Assembly (NCBI GenBank): GCA_038246545.1
Contig: JBBRVW010000016.1
Coordinates: forward strand, 1 to 64,000
DNA: 64,000 nt
Reading direction: 5' to 3'
DNA from: JBBRVW01 sp038246545
GTDB lineage: Bacteria; Actinomycetota; Actinomycetes; JACCUZ01
Below are positions 26,559-34,822 of this stretch, one piece after another. The position numbers were made by a program, and so were the translations under genes. Under the pieces are notes generated by a model that worked only from the letters and a program-made list of their open reading frames with translations, did not search any database and was not told the DNA's origin. The number at the start of each line of letters is the position of its first letter. Position 1 is the first letter of the stretch.

Positions 26559-27815
26559 CTACCGCTGCAGGACACGGGTCTTCCAGTCGGACTCGATCCG
26601 GGTGACGAACGACGCCGGGAGCTCCGGCAGGGTGTGCGCGGTCAGCTCGCTGATCGGGAGCACCGACGGGCCGAGGTCGACGGCGTCGAACGCCGCCCGC
26701 TCGACCAGGGGGAGCGCGGACAGGTCGACGGCGGGATAGGCGCCCGTCGCCCGGTAGAGCTCCAGCTGGGTGTCCGGGTCGAGCAGCTGGTTGGCCAGCA
26801 CCATGGCGGCCGCCTTGTGCCGGGCGTTGTAGGGGATGGCGACGAAGCTGTTGTTGGCGATGTTCCCGACACTGAGCACCGTCTCACGGGTGCTGGCCGG
26901 GAACACCCCGTCGCGGACGCTCTGCGCCACGCTGCCCGGTCCGTAGGTGAGGAAGGCGTCGATCTCCCCGCTTCCGTACAGCCTGGTCACGTCGTCCTGG
27001 CTGGCCGGGTACGTGCTGCCCCCTCGCCACAGCGACGGCTCGAGGTCGTCCAGCGCGCGGTACAGGCGGTCGGCCGCCGCTGTGAACTCCGGATCGTCGA
27101 CCGTCGTGCCGAGCGCGTCACGGCCACCGACCGAGTCGTAGAGAAAGGTCCGCACTGCCATCGACCCGGTGAAGTCCGGCAGCGCCGGGTAGGTGAACCG
27201 GCCGGGGTGCGCCCTGGCCCACGCGAACAGCGACGACACCGATTCGACGTCACCGGCGCCGAGGGCGGCACTGTCGTAGACCAGGGCGGAGTCGGCCTGC
27301 TGCCACACCGACTCGCAGCCGTCGACCGGGACGCCGAAGTCGAAGCGCACGGCCGGGTCGGTGAGGTCGACGTGGGTGGCGTTCGGCAGGTCGCGCGGGT
27401 ACCCGCAGTGCCACAGCCCGGCCTGCTTGCCGGTCGCGAAGTTCTCGCCGTTGACCCAGATCAGGTCCACGGCTCCCGCCGAGTCGCGGCCGGCCTGCTT
27501 CTCGGCGAGCACCTTGTTCACCGCGTCGACCGTGTCGGTGATCCGCACCTGGTTGACGGTGACGCCCTGGGCGCGCAGCCGGTCGGCCAGGTACCGCTTC
27601 ACGAAGCCGTTGAGCGCGTCGTCGCCGCCGTACATGTACCAGTTCACGGTCTGGCCCTCGGCCTCGCGGAGCACGGCGGGCCAGTCGTCGGCGGTCGCGG
27701 TCGCCTGCGGCCGTGTCGTGGCCGCACCACCGCACGCGGTCAGCACGGCCAGCGCACCGGCCACCAGGGCGACGCGTCGGGCCTGGCGCTGGGACCGGTC
27801 GGCGAGCAGGGGCAC
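26559..27815 (-). CDS. ABC transporter substrate-binding lipoprotein (YnjB-like)
   Basis: The product is 418 residues. A signal peptide ends in the lipobox VLTAC (Cys28), so it should be a lipid-anchored receptor. The mature part follows the YnjB pattern: VNWYMYGGDDALNGFVKRYLADRL, VDLIWVNGENFATGKQAGLW, FTGSMAVRTFLYDSVGG and a late SFVAIPYNARHKAAAMVLANQLLDPDTQ. It resembles thiamine/iron-type binding proteins. YnjB ligands are not experimentally settled as far as I know. GTG start. Confidence 0.88.
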   Translation of the reverse strand: MPLLADRSQRQARRVALVAGALAVLTACGGAATTRPQATATADDWPAVLREAEGQTVNWYMYGGDDALNGFVKRYLADRLRAQGVTVNQVRITDTVDAVNKVLAEKQAGRDSAGAVDLIWVNGENFATGKQAGLWHCGYPRDLPNATHVDLTDPAVRFDFGVPVDGCESVWQQADSALVYDSAALGAGDVESVSSLFAWARAHPGRFTYPALPDFTGSMAVRTFLYDSVGGRDALGTTVDDPEFTAAADRLYRALDDLEPSLWRGGSTYPASQDDVTRLYGSGEIDAFLTYGPGSVAQSVRDGVFPASTRETVLSVGNIANNSFVAIPYNARHKAAAMVLANQLLDPDTQLELYRATGAYPAVDLSALPLVERAAFDAVDLGPSVLPISELTAHTLPELPASFVTRIESDWKTRVLQR

Positions 27816-27840
27816 GGTGTCTCCGGGGATCGAGGCGGGT

Positions 27841-27900
27841 CGGTCAGTCGGTCAATCAGTCAGTCGGTCTATCGGTCCGTCGGTCGGTCGGTCACTCGCT
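27841..27900. repeat. Degenerate tetranucleotide tandem tract (15 units)
   Basis: Fifteen consecutive 4-bp units of the form C-N-N-T, mainly CGGT and CAGT, run between the receptor gene start and the phosphatidyltransferase gene end, covering the last codons of the latter. It is unlike the surrounding sequence and looks like a slippage-generated microsatellite. Confidence 0.8.
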
Positions 27901-28596
27901 GAGTGCGGTACGTGCGGGCGAGGGTCGTGGCCGCGCGACCGGGGTCCGGTCCGGCGCGAGCGCGGGCGCCACGTCCGCACCGGCACGGAGCGCGTCGTCG
28001 TCGCCGAGGACGCGGAGCCCGAAGACGACGCGCTGTCCGGCGGTCACGGCGACGGCGACGGCGAACACCCACGCGATGACGTCGGCGTGGGAGGGCAGCA
28101 GGGTGAACAGCACGTAGACCGCGATCGTCTCGGCGCCCTCGGCGAGGCCGCCGGCGAGCCGCAGGGAGCGCTCGTCGCCGTTGTGGTGCCGGCGCCGCTC
28201 CTGCAGTGACGAGAGGGCGAGCAGGGCGGTGCCGGACACGTAGTAGGCGCTGATCAGTGCCACGCAGGCGAGCCGCGCCGAGGGCACGGCGATCGCGACG
28301 CCGAGGACGAACCCCGTGTAGATGCTGAAGTCGGCGACGATGTCGAGGAATCCGCCGCGCTCGGTCGGGCCGTGCACGCGGGCCACGGCACCGTCCAGCC
28401 CGTCCAGGACCCGGTTGCCCAGCCAGAGCACCATTGCCGCGGGCCACAGACCTGTCGCCGCAGCCACGCAGGCGCCGACCCCGAGCAGCCACCCCGCTGC
28501 CGTGACCGGCCCGGGCCGGACGCCGGCGACGGCGAGCCGGACGGCGATCCCGTCCAGCAGGGGCGCTGTGGCGGCGCGCAGGCGCACGTCCAGCAT
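27892..28596 (-). CDS. CDP-alcohol phosphatidyltransferase (YnjF-like)
   Basis: The product is 234 residues with about six helices. The family signature D-x2-D-G-x2-A-R-x8-G-x3-D-x3-D is complete: DGLDGAVARVHGPTERGGFLDIVAD. Such enzymes join a CDP-activated lipid to an alcohol such as glycerol-3-phosphate, inositol phosphate or another headgroup. E. coli YnjF, encoded beside YnjBCD, is in the same family, so the association is conserved. Headgroup unknown. The radical SAM gene ends 3 bp before its start. Confidence 0.88.
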   Translation of the reverse strand: MLDVRLRAATAPLLDGIAVRLAVAGVRPGPVTAAGWLLGVGACVAAATGLWPAAMVLWLGNRVLDGLDGAVARVHGPTERGGFLDIVADFSIYTGFVLGVAIAVPSARLACVALISAYYVSGTALLALSSLQERRRHHNGDERSLRLAGGLAEGAETIAVYVLFTLLPSHADVIAWVFAVAVAVTAGQRVVFGLRVLGDDDALRAGADVAPALAPDRTPVARPRPSPARTALSE

Positions 28597-28599
28597 GCG

Positions 28600-30051
28600 C
28601 TACCTCCCGACCGTCGCGTCAGGGGCGGCCGCTCCCGCCGGCAGCCGGCTGCCGGCGCCCCGGGGGCGGACCTCGACCAGGGGCAGCAGGGCCCGCAGCG
28701 CCTCGTTCTCGACCGGGTCGAGGACGGCGTGCTGCACGCAGGCGGGGACCAAGGTGCCGTTCTCCGGGTGCGCCATCGCGTAGTGGCAGGCACCCAGCCG
28801 TTCCTGCACCGACAGCAGGTGCGGATCGGTGCTGGTCTCGCCGCGCTGCATCAGCGCCCACGCCGGCGCGACGTCCGCGGCGTCCATGAACTGGTGCATG
28901 ACGAAGGACACCGGGCGCACCCGGCGGTGCCGCAGCAGGCCGCCGAGCCCGGCCCGGCGCACCGCGCGGACCGCCCAGGCGAGCGCCATGGGCGCCGTAC
29001 CGGGGTGACGGACGAGCACGCGCACGATCTGGGCCGTCAGCAAGGCGGGCGGCGTGCCGCCGAACATGACGTGGCCGAAGCGGGTGAGGAAGGCGTCGCG
29101 CGCAGCGAGGTCGCGCGGGTCACCGCCGTCGATGAAGGGATGCCACGTGTCACCGACGTAGAAGCCGTATGCCGTGCGGTTGCAGCGCACGTCGCCGTTC
29201 TCGAAGACCCGGTAGTCGAGCGCCCTGCCCACGCCCTTCTCCATCTCGCCCCACACCGCGTCAGGGGTGGCGTCGCGGTAGCGCTCGTGCCAGCGGCGGT
29301 CGTCGCCGAGGAAGGCCGCCGGCTGGAAGGACAGCATGCCGAAGCCCATCCGGGTGGCGTCGCGCACGACATCGGAGACCTGGTCGACGTTGGCCGGCGT
29401 GACCGTCATGTTGTGGGCGAGGAAGGACCGCACGCCGTGCTCGCGCCGCAGCCGAGTGAACATCTCCGTGAATCGGCGCCGGTAGGGGGAGAGGGAGAGC
29501 TCGTCGGGCGGCCGGTTGATGCCACGCCGGCCGAACATGAACATGTCGAAGTGACCGGCGAAGGACAGCTTGTCGAAGCGTCGCCTGCCGTCCGGCCCGA
29601 CGGCGAGCTGCTCGAGGTAGTCGTAGTCGAGGTCGCCGTGGGTCATGCTCATCGGCTCCCGGCCGTGCTCGCGCATCACCCTCAGGGTCTGCGCGTGGTC
29701 CTCCGGCGAGAGGAGGGTCACCTCACCGCCGATCAGCTGGGCGTGCGCATGCGGGCCGCGGTGCTTGCGCAGCAGGCGCATCTGCTCACCGACCTCGCGC
29801 ACGGTGTGCGCCCCGTCGACACGGACCCGGTTGGCGTCGCGGGAGTGGTAGCACGGCGTGCAGGCCAGGTCGCACCTCGGGAAGACCCCGTGGGTGCCCT
29901 CGCAGCCGACAGCCTTCCGACCGAGCACCTGGCCCGGCGTCTTCACGACGTCGGGCAGCGCCGCCCACCGGGCCGCGAGCGCCGCGGTGAAGTCGGGGTC
30001 GCCGTCGCGGACGAGCCGCGCCAGGTCCCGTGCCCGTCCGATCAGTCGCAC
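28600..30051 (-). CDS. Radical SAM protein of unknown function
   Basis: The product is 483 residues. CDLACTPC (Cys60, 64, 67) is the CxxxCxxC site for a [4Fe-4S] cluster and SAM; IGGEVTLL matches the GGE motif. Cys50 just before, and two cysteines near the C-terminus (LGACHYAMAHPENGTLVPAC), could bind a second cluster, but no standard SPASM pattern is evident. GTG at 30051 has GAGAGGA upstream; ATG at 30111 is an alternative adding 20 polar residues. It lies between the phosphatidyltransferase and oxidoreductase genes, so it may modify the same lipid headgroup or imported compound. Confidence 0.85.
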   Translation of the reverse strand: MRLIGRARDLARLVRDGDPDFTAALAARWAALPDVVKTPGQVLGRKAVGCEGTHGVFPRCDLACTPCYHSRDANRVRVDGAHTVREVGEQMRLLRKHRGPHAHAQLIGGEVTLLSPEDHAQTLRVMREHGREPMSMTHGDLDYDYLEQLAVGPDGRRRFDKLSFAGHFDMFMFGRRGINRPPDELSLSPYRRRFTEMFTRLRREHGVRSFLAHNMTVTPANVDQVSDVVRDATRMGFGMLSFQPAAFLGDDRRWHERYRDATPDAVWGEMEKGVGRALDYRVFENGDVRCNRTAYGFYVGDTWHPFIDGGDPRDLAARDAFLTRFGHVMFGGTPPALLTAQIVRVLVRHPGTAPMALAWAVRAVRRAGLGGLLRHRRVRPVSFVMHQFMDAADVAPAWALMQRGETSTDPHLLSVQERLGACHYAMAHPENGTLVPACVQHAVLDPVENEALRALLPLVEVRPRGAGSRLPAGAAAPDATVGR

Positions 30052-30205
30052 GTCGCTGTCGTCCTCTCGCTGGTGTGCTCCGCCCCTGGTGGGGGCCGAG
30101 GAGGCCGCCATCGGTTCGCAGCCCGGACCGGTCCGGCTCGGTCCGGGCGGCCGCTGCACCGGCCGGACAGGAAGGCACTCGTCCGGGGAACCCGGCCCTG
30201 GCCGC

Positions 30206-31672
30206 CTAACCTTCCCGGGGCGGCGCGCCGTCGGACGCGGCCACCCGGGGTCGCCCGTGCTCGGTCCGGCGCCGAGGATCGCCCCCGTCGGCTGACGCCC
30301 CTCGGTCACCGGCCGACCGCGCGGGGCGGGCACTGCGCCCGTCGAGCTCGACGAAGAACTGGGCGGCTGCGCTGCGCACCCCGGTGGACCAGGTCGGATA
30401 GGCGTGCACCGTCTGGGCCAACCGACCGGTGAACGCGCCCACACGCATGGCGAGCGCGACCTCGTGGATCATCTCCCCGGCCCGCTCCGCGACGATCGTG
30501 GCACCCAGGAGCCGGCCCCCGGCCAGGTTCCTGGTGAGCAGTCGCGGGCCGGCGATGAGGCTGATGAAGCCCTCGGTGCGGTCAGCGGCGATGGCGCGAT
30601 CGACCGAGCTCATCGGCAGGTGGGCGACCCGGCCGCCGTGCTCGGCCGCCTCGGCCTCGGTCATGCCGACCCGGGCGACCTCGGGACGGGTGAAGGTCAC
30701 CCAGGGGACCGCGTCGGTGCGGAACCGCAGTCGCAGCGGTGGCCGCAGAGCGTTGAGGGCGGCGGTGCGGCCCATCTCGTCGGCGGCGTGGGTGAACTGC
30801 AGCTGCCCGGTGACGTCGCCGACGGCGTACACCCGGTTGCCGTTGGCCCGCAGCGACTGGTCGACGCGGATGTAGCCGCGGGCGTCGAGCCGGACTCCCG
30901 CCGCCTCCACGTCGAGGCCGTCGGTGGCGGGGCTGCGACCCACGGCCACCAGCAGCGCCTCGCTGTCGACGGTCGCGCCGTCAGCGAGCATGACCCGGAC
31001 CAGGTGCCCGTCCGGGTGGGTCACCCCGGTGACCGTGGAGCCGGTGAGCACCCTGACGCCGTCGCGGGTGAGCGCGTCCGCGACCACCGCTCCGGCAGCC
31101 GGTTCCTCCTTGGTGAGCAGCCGGTCGGCGGCCTCCACGACTGTGACCTTCGTGCCGAACCTCGCGAAGGTCTGCGCGAGCTCGCACCCGATCGCGCCGC
31201 CGCCGAGGACGGTCAGCGACGCCGGACGGACGGCGAGCTCCCACACGGTCTCGTTGGTGAGGTACCTCCCGTCCCGCAGGCCGGGGATGTCGGGGACCAT
31301 CGGCGCCGCCCCGAGTGCCAGGACCAGCTTCGGCGCGCGCAACGCGCCGCCGTTCACCGTGAGCGACCCCGGGCCGGTCAGCCGGGCCCGCCCCTCGACG
31401 ACGTCTACCCCTTCCCCTCGCAGGACGTCGGCGGTCTCGGTGGCAGCGATCCGCGCGACGGTGTCGCGCACGCGCGCCAGGGCCTGCTCGAAGCTGAGGT
31501 CGGCGTCGGCGGCCTCGATCAGCGTCTTGGACGGCACGCACCCGGTGAACGTGCAGTCACCGCCGACCGGGCCGTCCTGCACCAGCGCGACCCGCTTCCC
31601 CAACCGGGCGGCGGTCCGCGCGGCGGCCATCCCGCCGGCACCGCCGCCGATGACAAGCAGATCGTGGGTCAT
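30206..31672 (-). CDS. Pyridine-nucleotide-disulfide oxidoreductase, MerA/Lpd-like
   Basis: The product is 488 residues. It has an FAD-binding VIGGGAGGMAAARTAARLG, redox cysteines in GGDCTFTGCVPSKTL (Cys40, Cys45), a second nucleotide site LGGGAIGCELAQTFARFG, and VYAVGDVTG. The catalytic His-Glu dyad of lipoamide dehydrogenase (HAHPTxxE) reads HAYPTWSTG here. The C-terminal cysteine pair and N-terminal metal domain of mercuric reductase are absent. It is thus neither a standard E3 nor a standard MerA. The C-terminal 40 residues are Arg/Asp/Gly-rich. Divergent from the ECF sigma gene. Confidence 0.85.
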   Translation of the reverse strand: MTHDLLVIGGGAGGMAAARTAARLGKRVALVQDGPVGGDCTFTGCVPSKTLIEAADADLSFEQALARVRDTVARIAATETADVLRGEGVDVVEGRARLTGPGSLTVNGGALRAPKLVLALGAAPMVPDIPGLRDGRYLTNETVWELAVRPASLTVLGGGAIGCELAQTFARFGTKVTVVEAADRLLTKEEPAAGAVVADALTRDGVRVLTGSTVTGVTHPDGHLVRVMLADGATVDSEALLVAVGRSPATDGLDVEAAGVRLDARGYIRVDQSLRANGNRVYAVGDVTGQLQFTHAADEMGRTAALNALRPPLRLRFRTDAVPWVTFTRPEVARVGMTEAEAAEHGGRVAHLPMSSVDRAIAADRTEGFISLIAGPRLLTRNLAGGRLLGATIVAERAGEMIHEVALAMRVGAFTGRLAQTVHAYPTWSTGVRSAAAQFFVELDGRSARPARSAGDRGASADGGDPRRRTEHGRPRVAASDGAPPREG

Positions 31673-31852
31673 GGTCGGGGAACCCCGGACGCGCCTCACG
31701 CCCTTCCCTGCGCCACGGTCGGCCCCGGAGCCGCGCGGCGACCGGGCGCGGTCGTCCCGGCTCGTCGTTCCGCTGCTGCTCCGCCGCCCCGCGCCACCGC
31801 CGTTGCCTACCCGGGACTCCTCCGCAGAACCCCTGGGCCGCTCCCGTCCGCC

Positions 31853-32458
31853 ATGATGGGAGATCCGGAAGCCGGCGGCCACGGACCGGGTTCCCCGAAC
31901 GTGGCGGACGCGGTGACAGACCTGGACGCACGGAGCCTGCGCTACCAGGAGCAGGTGCTGCCGGAGGTCGAGGTCCTCCTCCGGGTGGCCATGTCGCTGA
32001 CTCGACACTCCGCTGACGCCGAGGACCTGGTGCAGGACACCCTGCTGCGGGCCTGGCGCTCGCTCGACTCGTTCGACGGGCGCCATCCCCGCGCCTGGCT
32101 GCTCACCATCCTGCGCAATGCGCACCTCAGCCGGCACCGGCGACAGCGGCCGGTGCTCCTGGACGACCCCGACCTCACCTTCGAGCAGCAGGCGAGCGCC
32201 GGGCCCGCCTACGCCTCGGCCGAGGACGTCGTCGTCGACCGGATGTTCGACGCGGCGGTGGAGCTCGCCGTCCGCGATCTGCCGCCCCGGTTCCGGGAGG
32301 CGCTGCTGCTCGTCGACGTGCACGGGCTGACCGGTGCGGCGGCCGCCGCCGTCCTGGGGGTGCCGGAGGGGACGGTCGTGAGCCGGCTGCACCGGGCCCG
32401 GCGACGGGTTCGCCACAGCTTGGCCGGTTCAGGGCTGGCCCCGAGGAGGAACCGATGA
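31853..32458 (+). CDS. ECF sigma-70 family RNA polymerase sigma factor
   Basis: Region 2 is LRVAMSLTRHSADAEDLVQDTLLRAWRSLDSFDGRHPRAWLLTILRN; region 4 is LPPRFREALLLVDVHGLTGAAAAAVLGVPEGTVVSRLHRARRRVR. The start is uncertain: ATG 31853 or 31856, or GTG 31901 or 31913, which would all keep both regions; 201 residues from the first. Its stop overlaps the anti-sigma start by 4 bp. It is divergent from the oxidoreductase gene and probably controls the flanking cluster, although no convincing ECF promoter pair was found. Confidence 0.88.
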   Translation: MMGDPEAGGHGPGSPNVADAVTDLDARSLRYQEQVLPEVEVLLRVAMSLTRHSADAEDLVQDTLLRAWRSLDSFDGRHPRAWLLTILRNAHLSRHRRQRPVLLDDPDLTFEQQASAGPAYASAEDVVVDRMFDAAVELAVRDLPPRFREALLLVDVHGLTGAAAAAVLGVPEGTVVSRLHRARRRVRHSLAGSGLAPRRNR

Positions 32459-32769
32459 CCACACCGGACCAGCCAGCCCGCGCGCGCACGGGGTGGTGGC
32501 GAATGATGGTCGGCAGCCGGGACGAGGCGAGCTGCTGGGAGGTCGCCCGGGCCCTGCAGTCCGCCTTGGACGGGGGCCTCGACGACGCCGGCGCCCGCCG
32601 GGTCGCCCGCCACCTCGAGCTGTGCCGTCGCTGCGGCCTCGAGGCGGACACCTACACCGCCATCAAGGCGACCCTGTCCCGGGGAGGCCGTGAGGTCGAC
32701 CCCGACACGGTCGCCCGCCTGCGGGAGTTCGGCGCCGGCCTGGTCGAGGTCGACCCGGGCGCCGGCTGA
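32455..32769 (+). CDS. Zinc-binding anti-sigma factor (zf-HC2 type)
   Basis: This 104-residue protein holds the ZAS motif HLELCRRC (H-x3-C-x2-C), with an upstream Cys in DEASCWEVARALQSALDG as the likely fourth ligand. Translationally coupled to the sigma gene (ATGA overlap), as is usual for sigma/anti-sigma pairs. No transmembrane helix, so it is a soluble anti-sigma factor and could sense thiol-oxidising stress or zinc status. Confidence 0.88.
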   Translation: MTTPDQPARARTGWWRMMVGSRDEASCWEVARALQSALDGGLDDAGARRVARHLELCRRCGLEADTYTAIKATLSRGGREVDPDTVARLREFGAGLVEVDPGAG

Positions 32770-32822
32770 CCGGGCCGGCACCGGCCGGGAACGCTGCCGA
32801 ACCAGACCGGGTTGGGACTCCT

Positions 32823-33515
32823 GTGACCGCACCCCTCGCCGAGGCGGGCAACCCGTCTCCGGCGCGTTCCGCTCGGCACCGGTGGGTGCGACCGACCGCG
32901 CTGGGTCTCATCTGGGTGGCCCTCGCCGTCGTCGTCCTGACCAGTGGCGCCGACGACGTGGCGGTCCTACGGGAGCAGGTGGGCCGGGCCGGCCCGGCCG
33001 GGCCGCTGCTCTTTGCCGCCCTGTACGCGGTGATCACCCTCTCGCCGCTGCCGAAGCACGCCCTCAGCGCCGCGGCCGGGCTGCTCTTCGGGTTCCCGAC
33101 CGCGCTGGCGACGGCGTGGGCCGGAGCGGTGCTGGGCGCCGTGGCAGCGTTCTGGCTGGCGCGCACGCTGGGCCGGGCGAGCGTCCAGCGGCTCACCGGC
33201 CCACGGCTGCGCAGGGCCGACGAGGTCCTCGGCCGGCGGGGTCTCGTCGGGGTGCTGGTCGCCCGGCTGATCCCGGTCGTCCCGTTCACGCTGGTCAACT
33301 ACGGCAGCGGGCTGTCCGCGGTGCGGTTCCCGGCCTACCTGGGCGCCACAGCGGTCGGGATCCTGCCGGGAACCGCGGCGTACGTGGCCCTCGGCGCCTA
33401 CGGCACCACCCCACTCTCGACTCCCGTCCTGCTGGCGGTGGCCGCGCTGGTGGGTCTCACGGCGGCCGGCGCCCTGGCTGCCAGGCGGATCCGGCGAGCA
33501 GGACGGACCGGATGA
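32823..33515 (+). CDS. TVP38/TMEM64 family membrane protein (VTT domain)
   Basis: The product is 230 residues with about five or six helices. ITLSPLPKHALSAAAGLLFGFPTALATAWAGAVLGAVAAFWLARTLGR and LVGVLVARLIPVVPFTLVNYGSGLSAVRF are the conserved re-entrant core of this DedA-related family, which is linked to lipid scrambling and transport. E. coli YdjX and YdjZ, encoded beside ynjABCDEF, belong here. GTG start 53 bp after the anti-sigma gene. The next gene begins 4 bp before its stop. Confidence 0.88.
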   Translation: MTAPLAEAGNPSPARSARHRWVRPTALGLIWVALAVVVLTSGADDVAVLREQVGRAGPAGPLLFAALYAVITLSPLPKHALSAAAGLLFGFPTALATAWAGAVLGAVAAFWLARTLGRASVQRLTGPRLRRADEVLGRRGLVGVLVARLIPVVPFTLVNYGSGLSAVRFPAYLGATAVGILPGTAAYVALGAYGTTPLSTPVLLAVAALVGLTAAGALAARRIRRAGRTG

Positions 33516-34165
33516 GGCTCCCCCGACCGGAGCGGTACCGCTGGTCCGGCCGGGTGTACGACGCCATCTCGCTCGAGCGCCCCCTCTACCGCGCGCCCCG
33601 GGTCGCGGGCATCGACCTGCTGCGCCTCGAGCCGGGTGACGCCGTGCTCGACCTCGGATGCGGGACCGGGTTGAACTTCCCGCTCCTTGCCGAACGCGTC
33701 GGGGCAGACGGCCGGATCATCGGGGTGGACGCCAGCACCGGCATGCTGGCGCAGGCGCGCCGTCGCGCCGAGAGTGAGCGCTGGTCGCTCGTGCGGCTGG
33801 TGCACGCCGACGCCGCCGAGCTGGACCCCGTGGCGCTCCGCGCGCTGACGCCCGGTGGGCGCGGGGTCGACGCCGTCCTCGCGACCTACGCGCTGTCGAT
33901 CATCCCGGGCTGGCGGCAGGCGTGGGCGCTGGCGGGCCGGGCCGCCCGACCGGGCGCTCGCGGCGTCGTGGTCGACCTCGGGCTGCCCACCGGCCACGCG
34001 GCACCGCTGGCACCGCTGGCCCGGCTGGCCTGCCTGGCCGGCGGGTCGGACCCGCACCGCGACCCGGGGGGTGCGCTGCTCGCCGGCGCGGATGCCCGCA
34101 GCCACGAGCGGTTCCTCGGCGGTCACGTCCGCGTCGACGCAGGCACCCTCCTGGCAGCCACCTGA
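33512..34165 (+). CDS. Class I SAM-dependent methyltransferase
   Basis: The product is 217 residues. YRWSGRVYDAISLERPLYRAPR precedes the SAM loop VLDLGCGTGLNFPLLAERVG, then IIGVDASTGMLAQARRRAE and DAVLATYALSIIPGWRQAW. It resembles UbiE-like and lipid-headgroup methylases. The ATG overlaps the VTT gene's stop region, so the two are co-translated and presumably act in one process. Acceptor unknown; a lipid headgroup is a guess from context. Confidence 0.82.
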   Translation: MRLPRPERYRWSGRVYDAISLERPLYRAPRVAGIDLLRLEPGDAVLDLGCGTGLNFPLLAERVGADGRIIGVDASTGMLAQARRRAESERWSLVRLVHADAAELDPVALRALTPGGRGVDAVLATYALSIIPGWRQAWALAGRAARPGARGVVVDLGLPTGHAAPLAPLARLACLAGGSDPHRDPGGALLAGADARSHERFLGGHVRVDAGTLLAAT

Positions 34166-34185
34166 GCCCGGGCAGCGGTCTCCCG

Positions 34186-34722
34186 TCAGCCTCGGCCGAG
34201 CCCGTCGCAGGCGTGCCGGGCGAAGCGCTCCCGGGTCCAGGTGCGGGCATGCCGGACGAGCACGTGTGCCGGGTCCAGCGCCCGGAGGTCCCGCCCGCGG
34301 AAGTCCACCTGGGTCACCTCGGCGTCGGCTCCCGACGAAAGCCCGAGGACGATGTACTGGCGGTCCGGGGCGAAGGTCAGGGCAAATGCAGCCGGTGAGC
34401 CCACCGGCCCGGCCGTCGGATCCGACGACCAGCCGGACGGCGGGAGGTCGACCGGGAGGGCGACGGTGCCGGCCCGCGGGCGGCGCGTCGTCCAGGACGC
34501 CAGCCGCGGGTTGGGCTGGTCCTGCTCGAGGCCTGCCCGGGAACCGACGACGTCGATCGTGTCGACCTGGTCGGTGCAGGCCCGGACCAGCAGCACGGGT
34601 GTCCCGTCCGCGTCCACGCTGACCGCTGCCATGCCGACGATGTCGGTGGTGATCGCGTTGCCGCAGCCCGCGACCAGAGGGGCGATCAGGAACGGGACAG
34701 CGAGCAGGCGCAGTCGGGTCAT
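34186..34722 (-). CDS. Small exported lipoprotein of unknown function
   Basis: The product is 178 residues. The signal peptide MTRLRLLAVPFLIAPLVAGC ends in a lipobox with Cys20. The mature part contains VSVDADGTPVLLVRACTDQVDTIDVV and later FAPDRQYIVLGLSSGADAEVTQVDF, predicted beta-rich. No catalytic motif. It converges with the methyltransferase gene, ending about 20 bp away. ATG at 34722. Confidence 0.75.
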   Translation of the reverse strand: MTRLRLLAVPFLIAPLVAGCGNAITTDIVGMAAVSVDADGTPVLLVRACTDQVDTIDVVGSRAGLEQDQPNPRLASWTTRRPRAGTVALPVDLPPSGWSSDPTAGPVGSPAAFALTFAPDRQYIVLGLSSGADAEVTQVDFRGRDLRALDPAHVLVRHARTWTRERFARHACDGLGRG

Positions 34723-34822
34723 GGGCTGAGCCTGGCCGGGAGCGGTCCGGTTCACCTGAGCCGCGGTACTCAGGCTCGGGCCGGGACAGCCGGCGACGTG
34801 ACGGCGCCGGCTACCGGACCGA

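Noticed and set aside
30206..31672. E3 (dihydrolipoyl dehydrogenase) for the E1/E2 operon, or mercuric reductase
   Set aside because: The His-Glu catalytic dyad of E3 and the C-terminal Cys pair of MerA are both absent, and the gene is 22 kb from the dehydrogenase operon.
31673..31852. ECF-type autoregulated promoter (GGAAC elements on both strands)
   Set aside because: GGAAC occurs at 31679 (+) and 31771 (-) but no matching -10 element is found at 16-17 bp, so it is not claimed.
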